Below, in pieces: positions 10,408-23,600 of a stretch of 64,000 nucleotides of DNA (the stretch's first letter is position 1; the number at the start of each line of letters is the position of its first letter). A program made the translations under genes and the position numbers. A model generated the notes under the pieces. The model made no database searches. It saw nothing but the letters and a program-made list of their open reading frames with translations, and was not told the DNA's origin. This DNA is from Tridacna crocea. Its lineage: Eukaryota; Mollusca; Bivalvia; Cardiida; Cardiidae. The DNA lies in contig OX031062.1 of the NCBI GenBank assembly GCA_943736015.1, positions 31,655,462 to 31,719,461 on the forward strand. The letters are read 5' to 3'.

Positions 10408-11604
10408 CCTAGCCCTTCATCTGTAATCTTAAAGCAACCCGACAGACTGAGGTATTCCAAACATCTGAATCCCTCAGTGACTTCCGGACTATTATCACTG
10501 ACAGTTCTGTAAAGAACAGGGTCTGGTCTCTCTTTCTCATTGAAGTCTTCTTCTTTTGTCGATGCCCAATCAATAATCATACTGCCCTCCCTTGTTTCAA
10601 TCAAATCAGTTTCTTCAAGCCAAGTTTGTATAATAGCCAAAGTGTCGGGACCTTCAATATTAATTTTATTATGTTTATCTACCTCACTGGTATTTGTAGT
10701 TGTATCTGCATTTTTCTCTACAATTCTCTGACCATTTTCTTGATCTGTTGAGGATACTGTCAATTCTGTGTCAGGTATTTCCATGACTAAAGTGCCAACT
10801 CCTGTTTCAGGTTTGGATGATGGAGTTGATAAATAATCATTACAGGTGAGACTATCATTTCTATAGTTAACATGATCCATGCCACTAATAATTAGGACTT
10901 CAGGTTGGAGGTCACATGTTGTAGAAACCTTGACTGGTTGTGTGTAAGACTCACACCTACAACTTTGAAACGTAGGTTGATCAACGTAAGTTAAACCATT
11001 TTCTTCAACGTGATCTCTTCTAGGTCCACATTCTGTAGATGTGACAGAAGAGTCTTGTAGTGACCAGCAACCTTGACATCTATCCACAGCATTATCTTTG
11101 CACCTATTGCCAATACAACAATGCACCATCTCTTTATCTTCACACTTCTCTGCCCTATCACAGTCATTACATACATCAGTATTGCACTTGTCCCTCTCTC
11201 TCTTCAAACAACAATCCATAGGCTTTTCTACAATGCTACAACCTGTGCACACTTTCTGAACACTGTTCCTGCAGTGATTTTCCTGCTGTGGGTTACAGCC
11301 TAACAGCCATGGATCCTGCCCCTGGTATCTTTCTATGTGTTCATATTTCTTGCAAGTCTTGTCTCTTTCTCCAGTATTATCACTGGCTAAATTTTTGTCA
11401 GATTCCTTACAAAGCTTTGCTTCTTTTTCTGTCGGTATTTCTTTCGTAAGAGTGATCTCTTTCTGCTGTTTGCTTTCTTCTGTAACATGAGATGACTGCC
11501 TATTAGTTGCTTGTGCCACCCTCTGTAATGTTATGTCAGTGATATACAAACATCCAGTTAGATCAAGATGTTTGAGTTCTTGTCCACATCCATCTCTCTC
11601 CAAC
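10408..11604 (-). CDS. FBXL5: FBXL5 exon 8 (LRR, expanded Cys-rich insert, LRR)
   Basis: Starts after TTTTACAG, completing Gly from exon 7. It opens with an LRR (ELKHLDLTGCLYITDITLQ) and closes with another (CLEYLSLSGCFKITDEGLG) before donor GTATGT, phase 2. Between them is about 340 residues of low-complexity, charged sequence rich in cysteine (e.g. CTGCSIVEK, CNDCDRAEKCEDKE, CCIGNRCKD). Human FBXL5 has a shorter (~200 residue) insert here that is also Cys-containing. Function of the insert is unknown. A degenerate TM copy begins about 20 bp upstream of the acceptor. Confidence 0.93.
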
Positions 11605-14600
11605 CTGTAAAACAAAAATGGATGGTAACCCCTTTATAGCACAATTCCTACTTTTGATGTTCCTGAAAAAGAAAAGTATTTGAAATCATGGTGGGGAAAT
11701 GAGAAAATACTGGTACTCAGCATTTTCTTTTTTTTCCCACAATGTTAAATATACTCTTCCCAAAACAAAGTTTAATTTTTGAATCACAATTATTCTGTTG
11801 TCTGCAATGCAGACATGTCAATAATTTTGTCGTTCTGTAGAAGCTTTAAGGGAAAATTGTAGCTCTGTGGTGATAACATGAATATTTACAACTGTCAAGT
11901 AAATATATGACACACGCTCTAAAGTTCATGTATGTTATATACACAAGAATTATACATTGAAATCCTGAAAAGGACAAAGATAGTTTGTCAAAGTTTATTT
12001 AAACCTAGACTCATGCCAAACACTTTACTACGTTCATTTTCACTTGAATATCTGAGTATGGCCAATGTCAAAGGTCATCCACAGAGGATATCCTATTATA
12101 ACTATTCATAGGTCCCATATGATTTGAATTAACACTATTTCATGACCACAACTATTTCATTATTTTTATCACACAACAATGTGTTTTTATGACCCCTGGG
12201 AAAATGGCTTTGGTAAGCAATGTTGAAAAAGAAGAAAATCCTGGTAGCCAGCATTTAAACTTACTTCAATAATGTTTTCTACCCCTTCAAAGATGTATCA
12301 TGTCATTTTACCCTTTATAATCTATGGTGTACACATGCTTTCAAAATCGACAAGTTAACCCTTTGCCACACGAGAAAATTTTACACTGGTCCAAATTGAA
12401 AGCATTTGCAGACGACAAATAAAAGTGACTGAAAAATTGAAATTTGTTCTGGGAAGGAGTGAAAACACTGTGGGAAAAGGAGAAAATGCTGGTTACCAGC
12501 ATTTTCTCCTTTTCCCACAGTGTTTTCAAAAGGCTTCTTTCTAAGGGGCGTCAAAAGTAGGGATTGTGTGGTAATGGGTTAAGAAATTTAAAGTACAGAA
12601 TTAACCCTTTCCCAAACAACAGATTATGGACCCTTCCAAACCAAAAGTGTTTGCAGAAGACAATTCTAAATTTGGAGAAAATTGCAGAAAGTTCTCAAAA
12701 AAAGGTAGAAAACACTGTGGGAAAAGGAGAAGTTGCTCGTTCTGAGCAATTTCTCCTTTTCCCACAGTGTTTTCAAAGACTTTTACAGCAGACACGTAAA
12801 AACCAGGGCTTGTTTGGGAAAGGGTTAAGTTTGGTTTACAGGTTTTTCGTAGCAAAAACGAAAAGTGATATTTTGTTCTGCATCAACTAAAAAATTTGCA
12901 AGAAGGTAGAGATAGCTTTCTCTATCTTACTCCAAACCCCCATGAAAGAAAAGGAGATCCTGCTTCGTACTAGCAATCTTTCCTTTCCACTTTAAGTTTT
13001 TATGTGTGAAATAAAGGTTTTGAAAATATTTTGGGAAACAGACAAAATGCTGGTAACAAGCATTTCCTCCTTTTTTCACATTGATTTTTACCTTTTTCAA
13101 CAAGTCTAAAATTTTGTCTGTTCAGTATTGGTAAAGGGGAAACCCGAGTTCATGTAATTATTTCCCATGCCAAAGGAAAATTCCCAACTCATCCAATAAT
13201 GTGCCGAAAGTACAATTATGAATAGTATGATGAATGATTTTTATGAAAAATCAGAAAGTTGTCAAACATACCCTTTAAATCCAAGATCAGAGACCCTTGT
13301 CTGTGTTAAATCCAAATACTCCAAATTTGGACAAAGGGAGAGAATCTTGTACAGCTAAAGCAAATAAATAAGAAGGTAAATCACAAAAAATAAATACGAG
13401 TTCACACGTCTCAAATGCACTGCCTCCAAGGATAAATCTGAAGCAGATTGATTGGAAAAAGTGGAAATAGTCCACATGCATTTTGGTTTAACCCTTTACT
13501 CCATACATACTCGTTTCTAAGCATTGCTTGTGGGAGCCTTTTGAAAACATTGTGACAAAAGGTGAAATTGCTCGTAACGAGCAATTTCACCTTTTGTCAC
13601 AATGTTTTCTATGCTATCAAAAGGTGTCATATACACATAAGAAACGGCTTCATCCTTGCTGTTATTTAGGGTCAATTAGAGATACCATAGAAATGCCTTA
13701 TGGGGTAATACATACACAAAATACCTAGTAACAGCAAATTTCTGCTTTATCCACCAAAATGGTTTCATTACTACTCTACAAGCAGCTAGAAGACAGTAAG
13801 GTGGTGTGCTGGAAAAAAAATATCTGTATTTATAGGGCCTAACAAAAAGCATCTGTGTTTAGGGTTTCAGTCAGAGATACTGTAGATAGGGTAGGAAGGG
13901 AGATTTTTTTTTTTCTTAAAAAACTTTTTACATGGAAGATATAGTGAAATCACACCTGACAGGTAATTGAAATCACACCCGACAGGTAATTATTGTTTCA
14001 ATCATGGCAAAAAAAAGTTTAGGGTGGGCAGAACTTTCTAGGTAGGGCAGGGAAACCCTTATCAGAGATTTTTTATGGGGGCCTAGGATATGCATACAGG
14101 AGTTTAGAGCTTTCATTCTGTTCATCTATTGTCATCTTACTGGACAATTTTAGAGTTGAAGTGAGTAAATCATAAATACATAATTCATGTTACTATTCCA
14201 ATTCAATTCAGTAAAGCAAAAAAAGTTTGCATTTTGAAAATGCCTATAAAATTAATTACTTCCATTAGATAGTAGTATTAGTATTATACATGTACAATCA
14301 CAATTCTATAGGAGATTTTTTCAAATCAATAAGCACTTTCATTACCATAGCAGCATAAACTATGTAGTGAAAAATATGACATTAAAGGATACGTATGTAT
14401 TATATGTTTCATAGGACAATAGTTCTTGACTAAACAATCCCGGTTTTAGCGACCCTTTATAATAAGCCATTTGAAAACATTGTGGGAAAAGGAGAAAATG
14501 CTGGTAACCAGCATTTTCTCCTTTTCTCACAATGTTTTCTACTCTGACAAGGACAAGTTCTGCCATTTGAGCCGTCTCTAATATGTCGTCTGCAAATGTG

Positions 14601-17600
14601 TTGAATTTGGACCAGTCTAAAATTTTGTCTTTTGAAAAAGTGAAACCAGACTTTGTTTTGCCATTTTGAAAGAAGATCTTGATAAATAAATATAATTTCC
14701 AATAGTGTGACTGTGACTTGAAAAATTAAAACATTGATAGAAAAACTTGTGTTGAAAATACCAGATTTACCGATTTCATCTAAGTTTTTTCCTGTAAGAC
14801 TTTCTATTCTAATAATAACTTTGTCAGAACTGCATAATAGTTATAAATACATTTTTAAGCATGGTAAAGGGTCCCTTGGATCCATAGTTCAAACTTTCGG
14901 TCTTGTCAAAATCTAAAGCATTTGCAGATGACAAAATCAATAAGGTTTTGAAAGGGACTGAAGATTTGTTGGAAAATGAGATGCGGGCTGTCAGCATTTT
15001 CTCCTTTTCTTACAATATTTTCAAAAGCCTTCTTCTTGATATCTTTAAAAATTTGGAAATGTGTGGTAATGGGTTAACAAATGACTCATTTTCACCACTA
15101 GACTCCCTTTTAACCCTTTACCAAACGACAAAAACTTAGTATGGTCCAAACTGAAAGCATTTGCAGACAACAAAATAAGTGTGGCTCAAAACTTGAAATT
15201 TGACTTTTGAAGAGTAGAAAACATTGTAGAAAAAGGAGAAAATGCTGGTAACCAGCATTTTCTCCTTTTCCAAAAACGTTTTAAAAAGGCTGCTTCTTTG
15301 GGGTCATAAAAACCAGGGATTGATTGGTAAAGGCTAAAACTTATCTAAATAAGTGTCCTGTGAAAGGATGATGTATAAAATCTTGTAGTTAACTCACGGT
15401 TCCATTGGTAATTCCTTTACTATATGCCAAATCACATTTCTCAACCGCAGCACCAACTCGGGAAAGAAGAAATTTACACATGCTTGTCAACATCTTTGAT
15501 TCCTTCTGTATCTGTAAATAAAGTACATGCATTCTATTTCTTTTAGAGCCAAATATATGGTGCAGAAACAGAAGAAGTAAGGTTTCCAGCATTTTCTCCT
15601 TTTCCTAGAATGTTTTCAAAAGGCTCTTTTCTCAGGGTCTTGAAAACCAGGGATTGTTTTGGAAAAGTTTTATGTATCAAAAATTCTTTAATGGATACTT
15701 GCCTTTGTTGGATAGGTTCCCCTTTCAATATTAATAAGTTGTCCATTTTTGAAGTAAATATCTTCAGTAACAACAGAGCTATAACAATATGTTGAAGTGT
15801 TTGTTCAGCAGCCCAGGCTATGACACAAGGGCCAGGGTCCAAAAAATCCACTTGTCCTTACTAGTAAAAATTTTGTGAGGGCAAGTGGATTATCCTTCTT
15901 TGTCTAACTGTAGGACAAGTGCAAAATAGCAGGAGGACATGAGTTAGACACACTAATGTCCACTTCTGGGGGCTACGAAAACAAAAAAAACAAGTCAAGC
16001 TTTTCTTCAAAAACCGCCAAGCTATGACTTAATGGAGACAAACCACACTTACATAGCCAGGGTGAATTAATGCAGACTTAGATGTCTAAAATTTCAATAA
16101 AAATCCATCAACCTATGCTGTAATATCAACACAAACACCCTAACATGGTTCTGGCCTGTTTCCTTTTGGATTTATTAAAGAGAGTTAACTCTTTAACACA
16201 CAATCCCCACTTTTAACGACCCTGAGAAAGAAGCCTTTTAAAAACACTGTGGGAAAGGGAGAAAATCCTGGTAACCAGCATTTTCTCCTTTTCCCACAGT
16301 GTTTTCTACCCTTCCCAAACCAATTTTTAATTTTTCAGTTCCCTTTACTTTGTCGTCTGAAAATGCTTTCAATTTAGACCCGTCTGAAATTTTGTTTTGT
16401 GGTAAAGAGTTAATTATGGTAGCCATAACATAATATGGAGTACATTCTGCAAAATTGGTGATGGCCCATTACACATAATTGCTTCCTTTCCATTTTTTTT
16501 AGCAATTTACGGCATCAAGATTTCTTAAAATTTTACTGAGGAATGAGGTACATTTTATTGGATTAGTATACTTCTGTGCCTTTCATGTTCAAGCCATCCC
16601 TTTTACAATTGCAAGTTAAACAAGAGCGGCAAACTGTCGCAAGATACGCCCGTCTTACCCCAAGTTGTAAAGCTGGGGCATGCACCAGACTAAATTCAAG
16701 TATGAAAAACGACAAAGGGCAATAACTCAAAAATTAAGCGAGCAAGAGTTATGATTCCTGCGCACTGCACTCCCCCTTGATGAGATCTATCCACCCATGA
16801 AATTTCATAACCCTAGCTAGTATAGTTTTGGAGATATTCACCAGACAAAAATCAAGTATGAAAAACAACAAAGGGCAATAACTCAAAAATTAAGCGAGCA
16901 AGAGTTATGATTCCTATGCATTGCACTCCCCCTTGATGAGATCTATCCACCCATGAAATTTCATAACCCTAGCTAGTATAGTTTTGGAGATATGCTCCGA
17001 ACAAAAATCAAGTATGAAAAATGACAAAGGGCAATAACTCAAAAATTAAGCAAGCAAGAGTTATGGTTCTCATGCACTGCACTCTCCCTTGATGAGATCT
17101 ATCCACCTATGAAATTTCATAACCCTAGCTAGTATAGTTTTGCAGATATTCACCGGACAAAATTCAAGTATGAAAAACGACAAAGGGCAATAACTCGAAA
17201 ATTAAGCAAGCAAGAGTTATGATTTCTGTGCACTGCACTCCCCCTTGATAAGATCTATCCACCCATGAAATTTCATAACCCTAGCTAGTATAGTTTTGGA
17301 GATATTCACCGGACAAAATTCAAGTATGAAAAAAGGACAAAGGGCAATAACTCAAAAATTAAGCAAGCAAGAGTTATGGTTCTTATGCACTGCACTCTCC
17401 CTTGATGAGATCTATCCACCCATGAAATTTCATAACCCTAGCTAGTATAGTTTTGGAGATATGCTCCGGACAAAAATCAAGTATGAAAAACGACAAAGGG
17501 CAATAACTCAAAAATTAAGCAAGCAAGAGTTATGGATCCTGTGCACTGCACTCCCCATTAGCGAGATCTATTCACCCAAGAAATTTCATAACCCTAGCTA

Positions 17601-20600
17601 GTATAGTTTTGGAGATATGCTCCGGACAAAATTCAAGTATGAAAAACGACAAAGGGCAATAACTCAAAAATTAAGCAAGCAAGAGTTATGGATCCTGTGC
17701 ACTGCACTCCCCCTTGGTGAGATCTATCCACCCAAGAAATTTCATAACCCTAGCTAGTATAGTTTTGGAGATATGCTCCGGACAAAATTCAAGTATGAAA
17801 AACGACAAAGGGCAATAACTCAAAAATTAAGCAAGCAAGAGTTATGGTTCCTGTGCACTGCACTCCCCCTTGATGAGATCTATCCACCCATGAAATTTCA
17901 TAACCCTAGGTCGAATAGTTTTGGAGATATGCTCCGGACAAAGAACTGGACGCCGCCCGCCCGCCCGCCCGTCACGGGTGATCCCATAATACGTCCCGTC
18001 TTCGACGGGCGTATAAAAAGCTGTTTTTATCAGAACACCTGGCAACAAAGCAGAAATTGTAAATCAAAAAGCCAGACTGTATGGTTTCTATGGTCTGCCC
18101 ATAATCTACAATGTTCACATAATCAAATCCTGGGTTTGTATTTACCTACAGTTCTTAAGAACAATCTTAGTCTTATTCTTCGGAATTTTCCAAATTTGAA
18201 AGTGACACAACTTCTGATTGGCTAAACCAAATGGTTTAGCCAATCAGAAATTGTGTTACATTCAAATCTAGAAAATGTTGGAGAATAAGACTAGAAATGT
18301 TCTTACAGATCCTGGTTCAGCGCTAAAAAAATGAAAATCTCTCAAGAGAATATTTTTAACCCATTCATAATAAAAAGAACCATTATACATACCTGCATGG
18401 CTTCCATATCCCAATCATCAGACTCATCTATATCAGCATCTTCATCATACATTTTACCTTCAAGCTTTTTATTTAAGTCTTGGGACTCTTCATCGTATAT
18501 ACCCTCTGTGGCATCCCAGTCGCCTGTAAGAGTGCATAGAATAAAACTAGACACATCCAATGGGGTGCAAGGTCAACTGTCTATGCTGGTTGTTTGATTG
18601 TATGGTGTATAATGCCATTTTCAACATTATTTCAGTTATATCATGGCAACCAGTGCACCTATCTATGCTTTCCTGGAGTTTCTGTTACCAGTACTCTGCA
18701 CAATATTCTTTCCAAGCCACTGGCTGCTTTCCCACATAACCATTCTGGAGACATCAATCAGCTGTGAGAGAGGAATGTAGTCGCAATGACTATCAGGAAT
18801 CCTTTGAAAGAAATTGGCCGAGCCAGTGATCAAACTCATGACCTCCTGTTCTCAAGTCCTGTATGCTACCAGCTACCAACTGAGCTACCAGGGCTTGGCA
18901 ACTGTCTATGTTGTCCATGTTCTCCTAGGGCAAGTACAAGTTTAGCAATTTTCATTCAACTTTTTACCAAATGATGAAATTTTCGACTTGTCCAAACTGA
19001 ATGTATTTGTAGACAACAAAATGAACATGACCCACAAGTTGAAACATGACTTTGAAAGAGCACAAAACAACGTGGGGAATGGACAAAATGCTGGTTACCA
19101 GTAAATGCTAGTTACCAGCATTTTCTCCTTTTCCAACGGTGTTTTCAGAAGGATTCTTCCTCATGGCTCATTAACCTATTACCACACAATCCCTACTTTT
19201 GATGCCCCTGAGAAAGAAACCTTTAGAAACAATGTGGGAAAAGGGGAAAATGCTGGTAACCAGCATTTTCTCCTTTTCCAACACTGTTTTCTACCCTTCG
19301 CAATACAAAATTCAAATTTTTCAGTCACTTTAATTTTGTCGTCTGCAAATGCTTTCTATTTGGACCTGTCTAAAACATTGTCATTTGGTAATGGGTTAAA
19401 GGGACTGTTTGGTGAAGGGTTAATCTACTTTATCATTCATTACATCATAGATGAGCAGTTTATAGTTTTGATAAACCTACTACACAGCAAAAGTTTTTGA
19501 TTAAAGCAGAGTTAGACAACAGACTAAATCAAATCAAGGTTTTGCCTATGGCAGAACAAAGAGCATTGTGAGAAAAGGACAAAATGCTCATAACCAGTTT
19601 ATGTTGTTTAAAACCTGGGGTACTGAAAATCAAGTTTCAATTGAAAAAAAAAAATCATTTCTTCTTTAAAAATCAATATAATGTCTTGTTCTGTTCCTTG
19701 TTTTGAACCTTTGGTGAGAAATTAATTTCACATCCCTTCCTAATTACAACATGCATAGTATAGTTCATATAAAAAATCATGCAGTAAATTACTTAACAAA
19801 ATGACGAAACATATGGAAATTGTTCGACTAAGGCAATTTTCCATTTTTTAAGCTGTTTTGGGGAAATAGGGTTTCATTAAAGCAAGCAGGAGAATTAATA
19901 ATAGGCTTGGATTATTTGCAAGACACCATACATTATTTTATTCTTGAATATGACAATACTCTCTTTTCTTCAACCCAGATTTCTTCCAATACATCAAAAT
20001 GATAATTAACCCTCTGCAAAACATATAGCTTCTTAAAAGATTGAAGGAAAGGGGGAAAATGCTGGTAATCTGGATTTTTTTTGTCCTTTCCGACAATGCT
20101 TCTTACCCATCTAAAGGAGGAACTCCATCATTTCACCCTCATTTCTGTTGTTTGCAAAAGCTTTCCAAATGCCAGAGTCTAAAATCTCATCATCTTTACT
20201 ACATGGCAAAATTTCTGACTTGTCCAAATTTAAATCATCTGCAGATAATAATTCACTCGAAAATTGACATTAGTTAACATACAGGTAGAAAATGTTTCTT
20301 AAAAAAGAGATAATGCTAGTTTGTAGCATTTTGTCAGTTTATTTTATAAACCTCATACCTACAGCTTGTTTCAAGTAAACCAACCATTTCTCCTTTTTGC
20401 ACAATGTTCCGAAAAATCTTCTTTGGGGTCATTAAAACTAGGGGTTGCCTGGTAAAGTCACTTAGAGAGAAAGCTACAAACCATTAGCCCAGCTAACCGG
20501 ATACAGGTTTTTCCACAGTGTTGGGTCAAATGCCAGATTGTTCCATCTCTTACAACCCTGTGCAACATGACACAGATCCTTTGGGTTTAAATAAGAAAAG

Positions 20601-23600
20601 ACATTTAATAGGACTTCATCTGGAAGACTATCAATGTTTACTGAGGGCTCTGTTGGGTCTTTTGTCTTTTTTCCAACCTTCTGTTTAACTGCAAAAGAGC
20701 AAAATACACATAACATTCTACACAGTATCTTATTTATTGTACAGAAGACCAGTTTTGAAAACACTGTGGCAGACAGAAGAAACAGTTTTAAGCCTACGGG
20801 TAATAAATTGACCTTTTCAATTCGGAAAAACACTGTCATTTCATGGTTGTTTGAAAATATATTTCTTCAGCACCACAAAACACTACAAAGAGTTAAGTAA
20901 AGAACATCTTAAGGTACAAGATACGACTAACTGAAAATGCCAGAGTTAAACAATTATTAATCTCAAAGGATCATATCAGCTTGTTTTTTTAGCCTACAGC
21001 TTGAAACAGTTTTACTGTATCACAACTCCCAGATACTCTCTTTATCAGACAATAGTTAGATTTGTTCATCCTGAAAGTATTTGCACCCAAAATTAAATGG
21101 GACTCAAATGAGAGAATTTGTCTTTGAAAGGGTACAAAATACTTTGCAAGTAGGAGAAAAATGACAGATTCAAGCATTAACTGTGGCTGATATTGCTACA
21201 TTATTGTCAAATTGGTGATATTCCAACAACTCTTTCCAAAGTTTTCTTTCACAGGGTCTTAAAGACCTGCTGGAGGTCTTCTGGTAAACGGCTATGCTTA
21301 CCAGATTTACTATCAACAATGACTTTCTCTTCCTCTGCTTCCACTTTGAAATGTTGTTCTAGAACAGCTGCCTTGATCTGTTTCAGTTCTTCAAACGTAA
21401 AATGTTCCATTAGTAGGGGCTGAAACACCTGAAAAATTGTAAGGTTTACAGACAATGATATAGAAAAGAAGTTTTCAGCCATATTTAACCAGGCCCTGGG
21501 TCTGTATTCAGTATTCACCAACCAATTTTAAAGAACATTCTTCATCTTATTCTCAAACATTTTCTAAACTTGAAAATAAAACAACTACTGATTGGCTGAG
21601 AAAAAAAATACTGAACACCAAGTTGTGTATCTTTCTAAATCTAGAATAAGACAAAGAATATTCTTAACACTTTACCAAACAACAAACTAGAAGGCCCTGA
21701 AGGGCCTGAATATGCTCTACTGGCAGAGTTTGCTTTTATGATAGCATATATTATGAATTCATTATGCAAAAAGACGCAGTAATGAATGAATAGCGTTTTA
21801 AGGCCCGTCGACAACTTAGGTCATATTGGGTGCACTTACTTAGTAAACAATAATGCGAGGTGAAAATAACATACATGTGCAACAACATAAGACAAACATG
21901 ATAAATGAGGAATGGACGAAAAAGACAAAGTAGATTTTCAGTCCCTTGATGAATCTTCAAAAGAATTGCATCAACACAGTAAATTTCATTGCCTAAACAA
22001 GAATTGGAAATTTTCAACTTTGAACAGTTACATTTCCAAAACTGATTGTCAGATTTTCTTTTTGAATGAATAGGGTTCAAGCTTTTTATAATACAAAGCA
22101 ACTGTGAGAGTTTTGTGAAAATCCAACTAAAACTGCTGACCTAATCACTTAAATAAGAATTTTCAACTTTAATTGGCTACTTTTCCGATATTGTTTATTA
22201 TTTTTTTTCAAAATCAATAGGGTTGAAGCTACTGATAAGATAAACAAACTGTGTGATTTTCAAGAAAATCTGACAAGAAATGCAGACTTTATCACGTAAA
22301 CAAGAATTGAAATTTTCAATTTGAAATAGCTACTTTTCCCACACTGTTTGTTGGGTTTTTTCCTAAATCAGTATGGTGGTTTTTTTTCAAAATCAATATG
22401 GTTGAAGCTGATGATGAGATAAACAAACTGTTCAAGTTTCACAAAAATTTGATAACAAATGCACATTTTATCGCATAAACAAGAATTTGAAATTTTCAAC
22501 TTGAAATAGCTACTTTTCCCATATTGTTTATTGGATTTTTTCCAAAATGAATAGGGTTGAAGCTACTGATGAGATAAAGAAACTGTGCAAATTTCATGAT
22601 AATGTGACCACAAATTAAGACTTTATCGCATAAACAAGAATTTGAAATTTTCAACTTGAAATGGCTACTTTTCCCATACTGTTTGTTGGATTTTTCTCAA
22701 AATTGATAGGTTGAAGCTAGTGAGGAGATAAACAAACTGTGCAAGTTTCATGAATATCTGACAGCAAATGAAGACTTAATTGCATAAACAAGAATTGGAA
22801 ATTTTCATCTTGAAATGGCTACTTTTCCCATACTGTTTCTTGGATTATTCTCAAAATCGATAGGGTGGAAGCTATTGACGAGATAAACAAACTATGCAAG
22901 TTTCACAAAAATCTGACAACAAATGAAGACTTTATTGCGTAAACAAGAATTGGAAATTTACAACTTGAAATGGCTACTTTTCCCATACTGTTTGCTGGAT
23001 TTTTCTCAAAACCAATAGGGTTAAAGCTATTGATGAGATAAACTGTGCAAGTTTCACAAAAATCAGACATCAAATGCAGACTTTATCGCGTAAACAAGAA
23101 AAAGACTGACGGATGGACAACGGAAACCCAGCCATGACATAAGCTCTGCCGGCTTTCAGCCAGTAGAGCTAAAAATTAGACTGGTCCAAACTGAAAGGAT
23201 TCCCAGACAACAAATTAAATGTAACTGAAATAATGATTTTTGTCTTGGATGAGGAAGAAAACATTGTGGGAAAAGGAGAAAATGCTGGTTACCAGCATTT
23301 TCTCCTTGTCCCACTATGTTTTCACAGGCTTTCTTTCTCATGGGTTGTTAAAAGTCAGATTGTGTGGTAAAGAGTTATGAAGGGCTGTTGACTATGAACC
23401 CAGAGCACTGTTTAACCCATTACCAAACGACAATATTTTAGACTGGTCCAAATTGAAAGCAATTGCAGACGACAAAATAAAATTGACTGAAAATTTGAAA
23501 TTTGTTTTGTGAAGGGTTGAAAACATTGTGGGAAAAGGAGAAAATGCTGGTTACCAGCATTTTCTCCTTTTTCCACAATGTTTTCTAAAGGCTTCTTTCT

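Noticed and set aside
15543-15851. Minus-strand frame next to FBXL5 exon 6
   Set aside because: Exons 5 and 6 already join in phase 0 and align without a gap to the known protein; no room for another exon.
16697-17945. CRISPR-like array
   Set aside because: Units are contiguous 156-bp repeats without spacers, in animal DNA.
17773-18225. 150-codon plus frame
   Set aside because: Covers the last 156-bp unit, the tail of the helentron-like element and a hairpin MITE.
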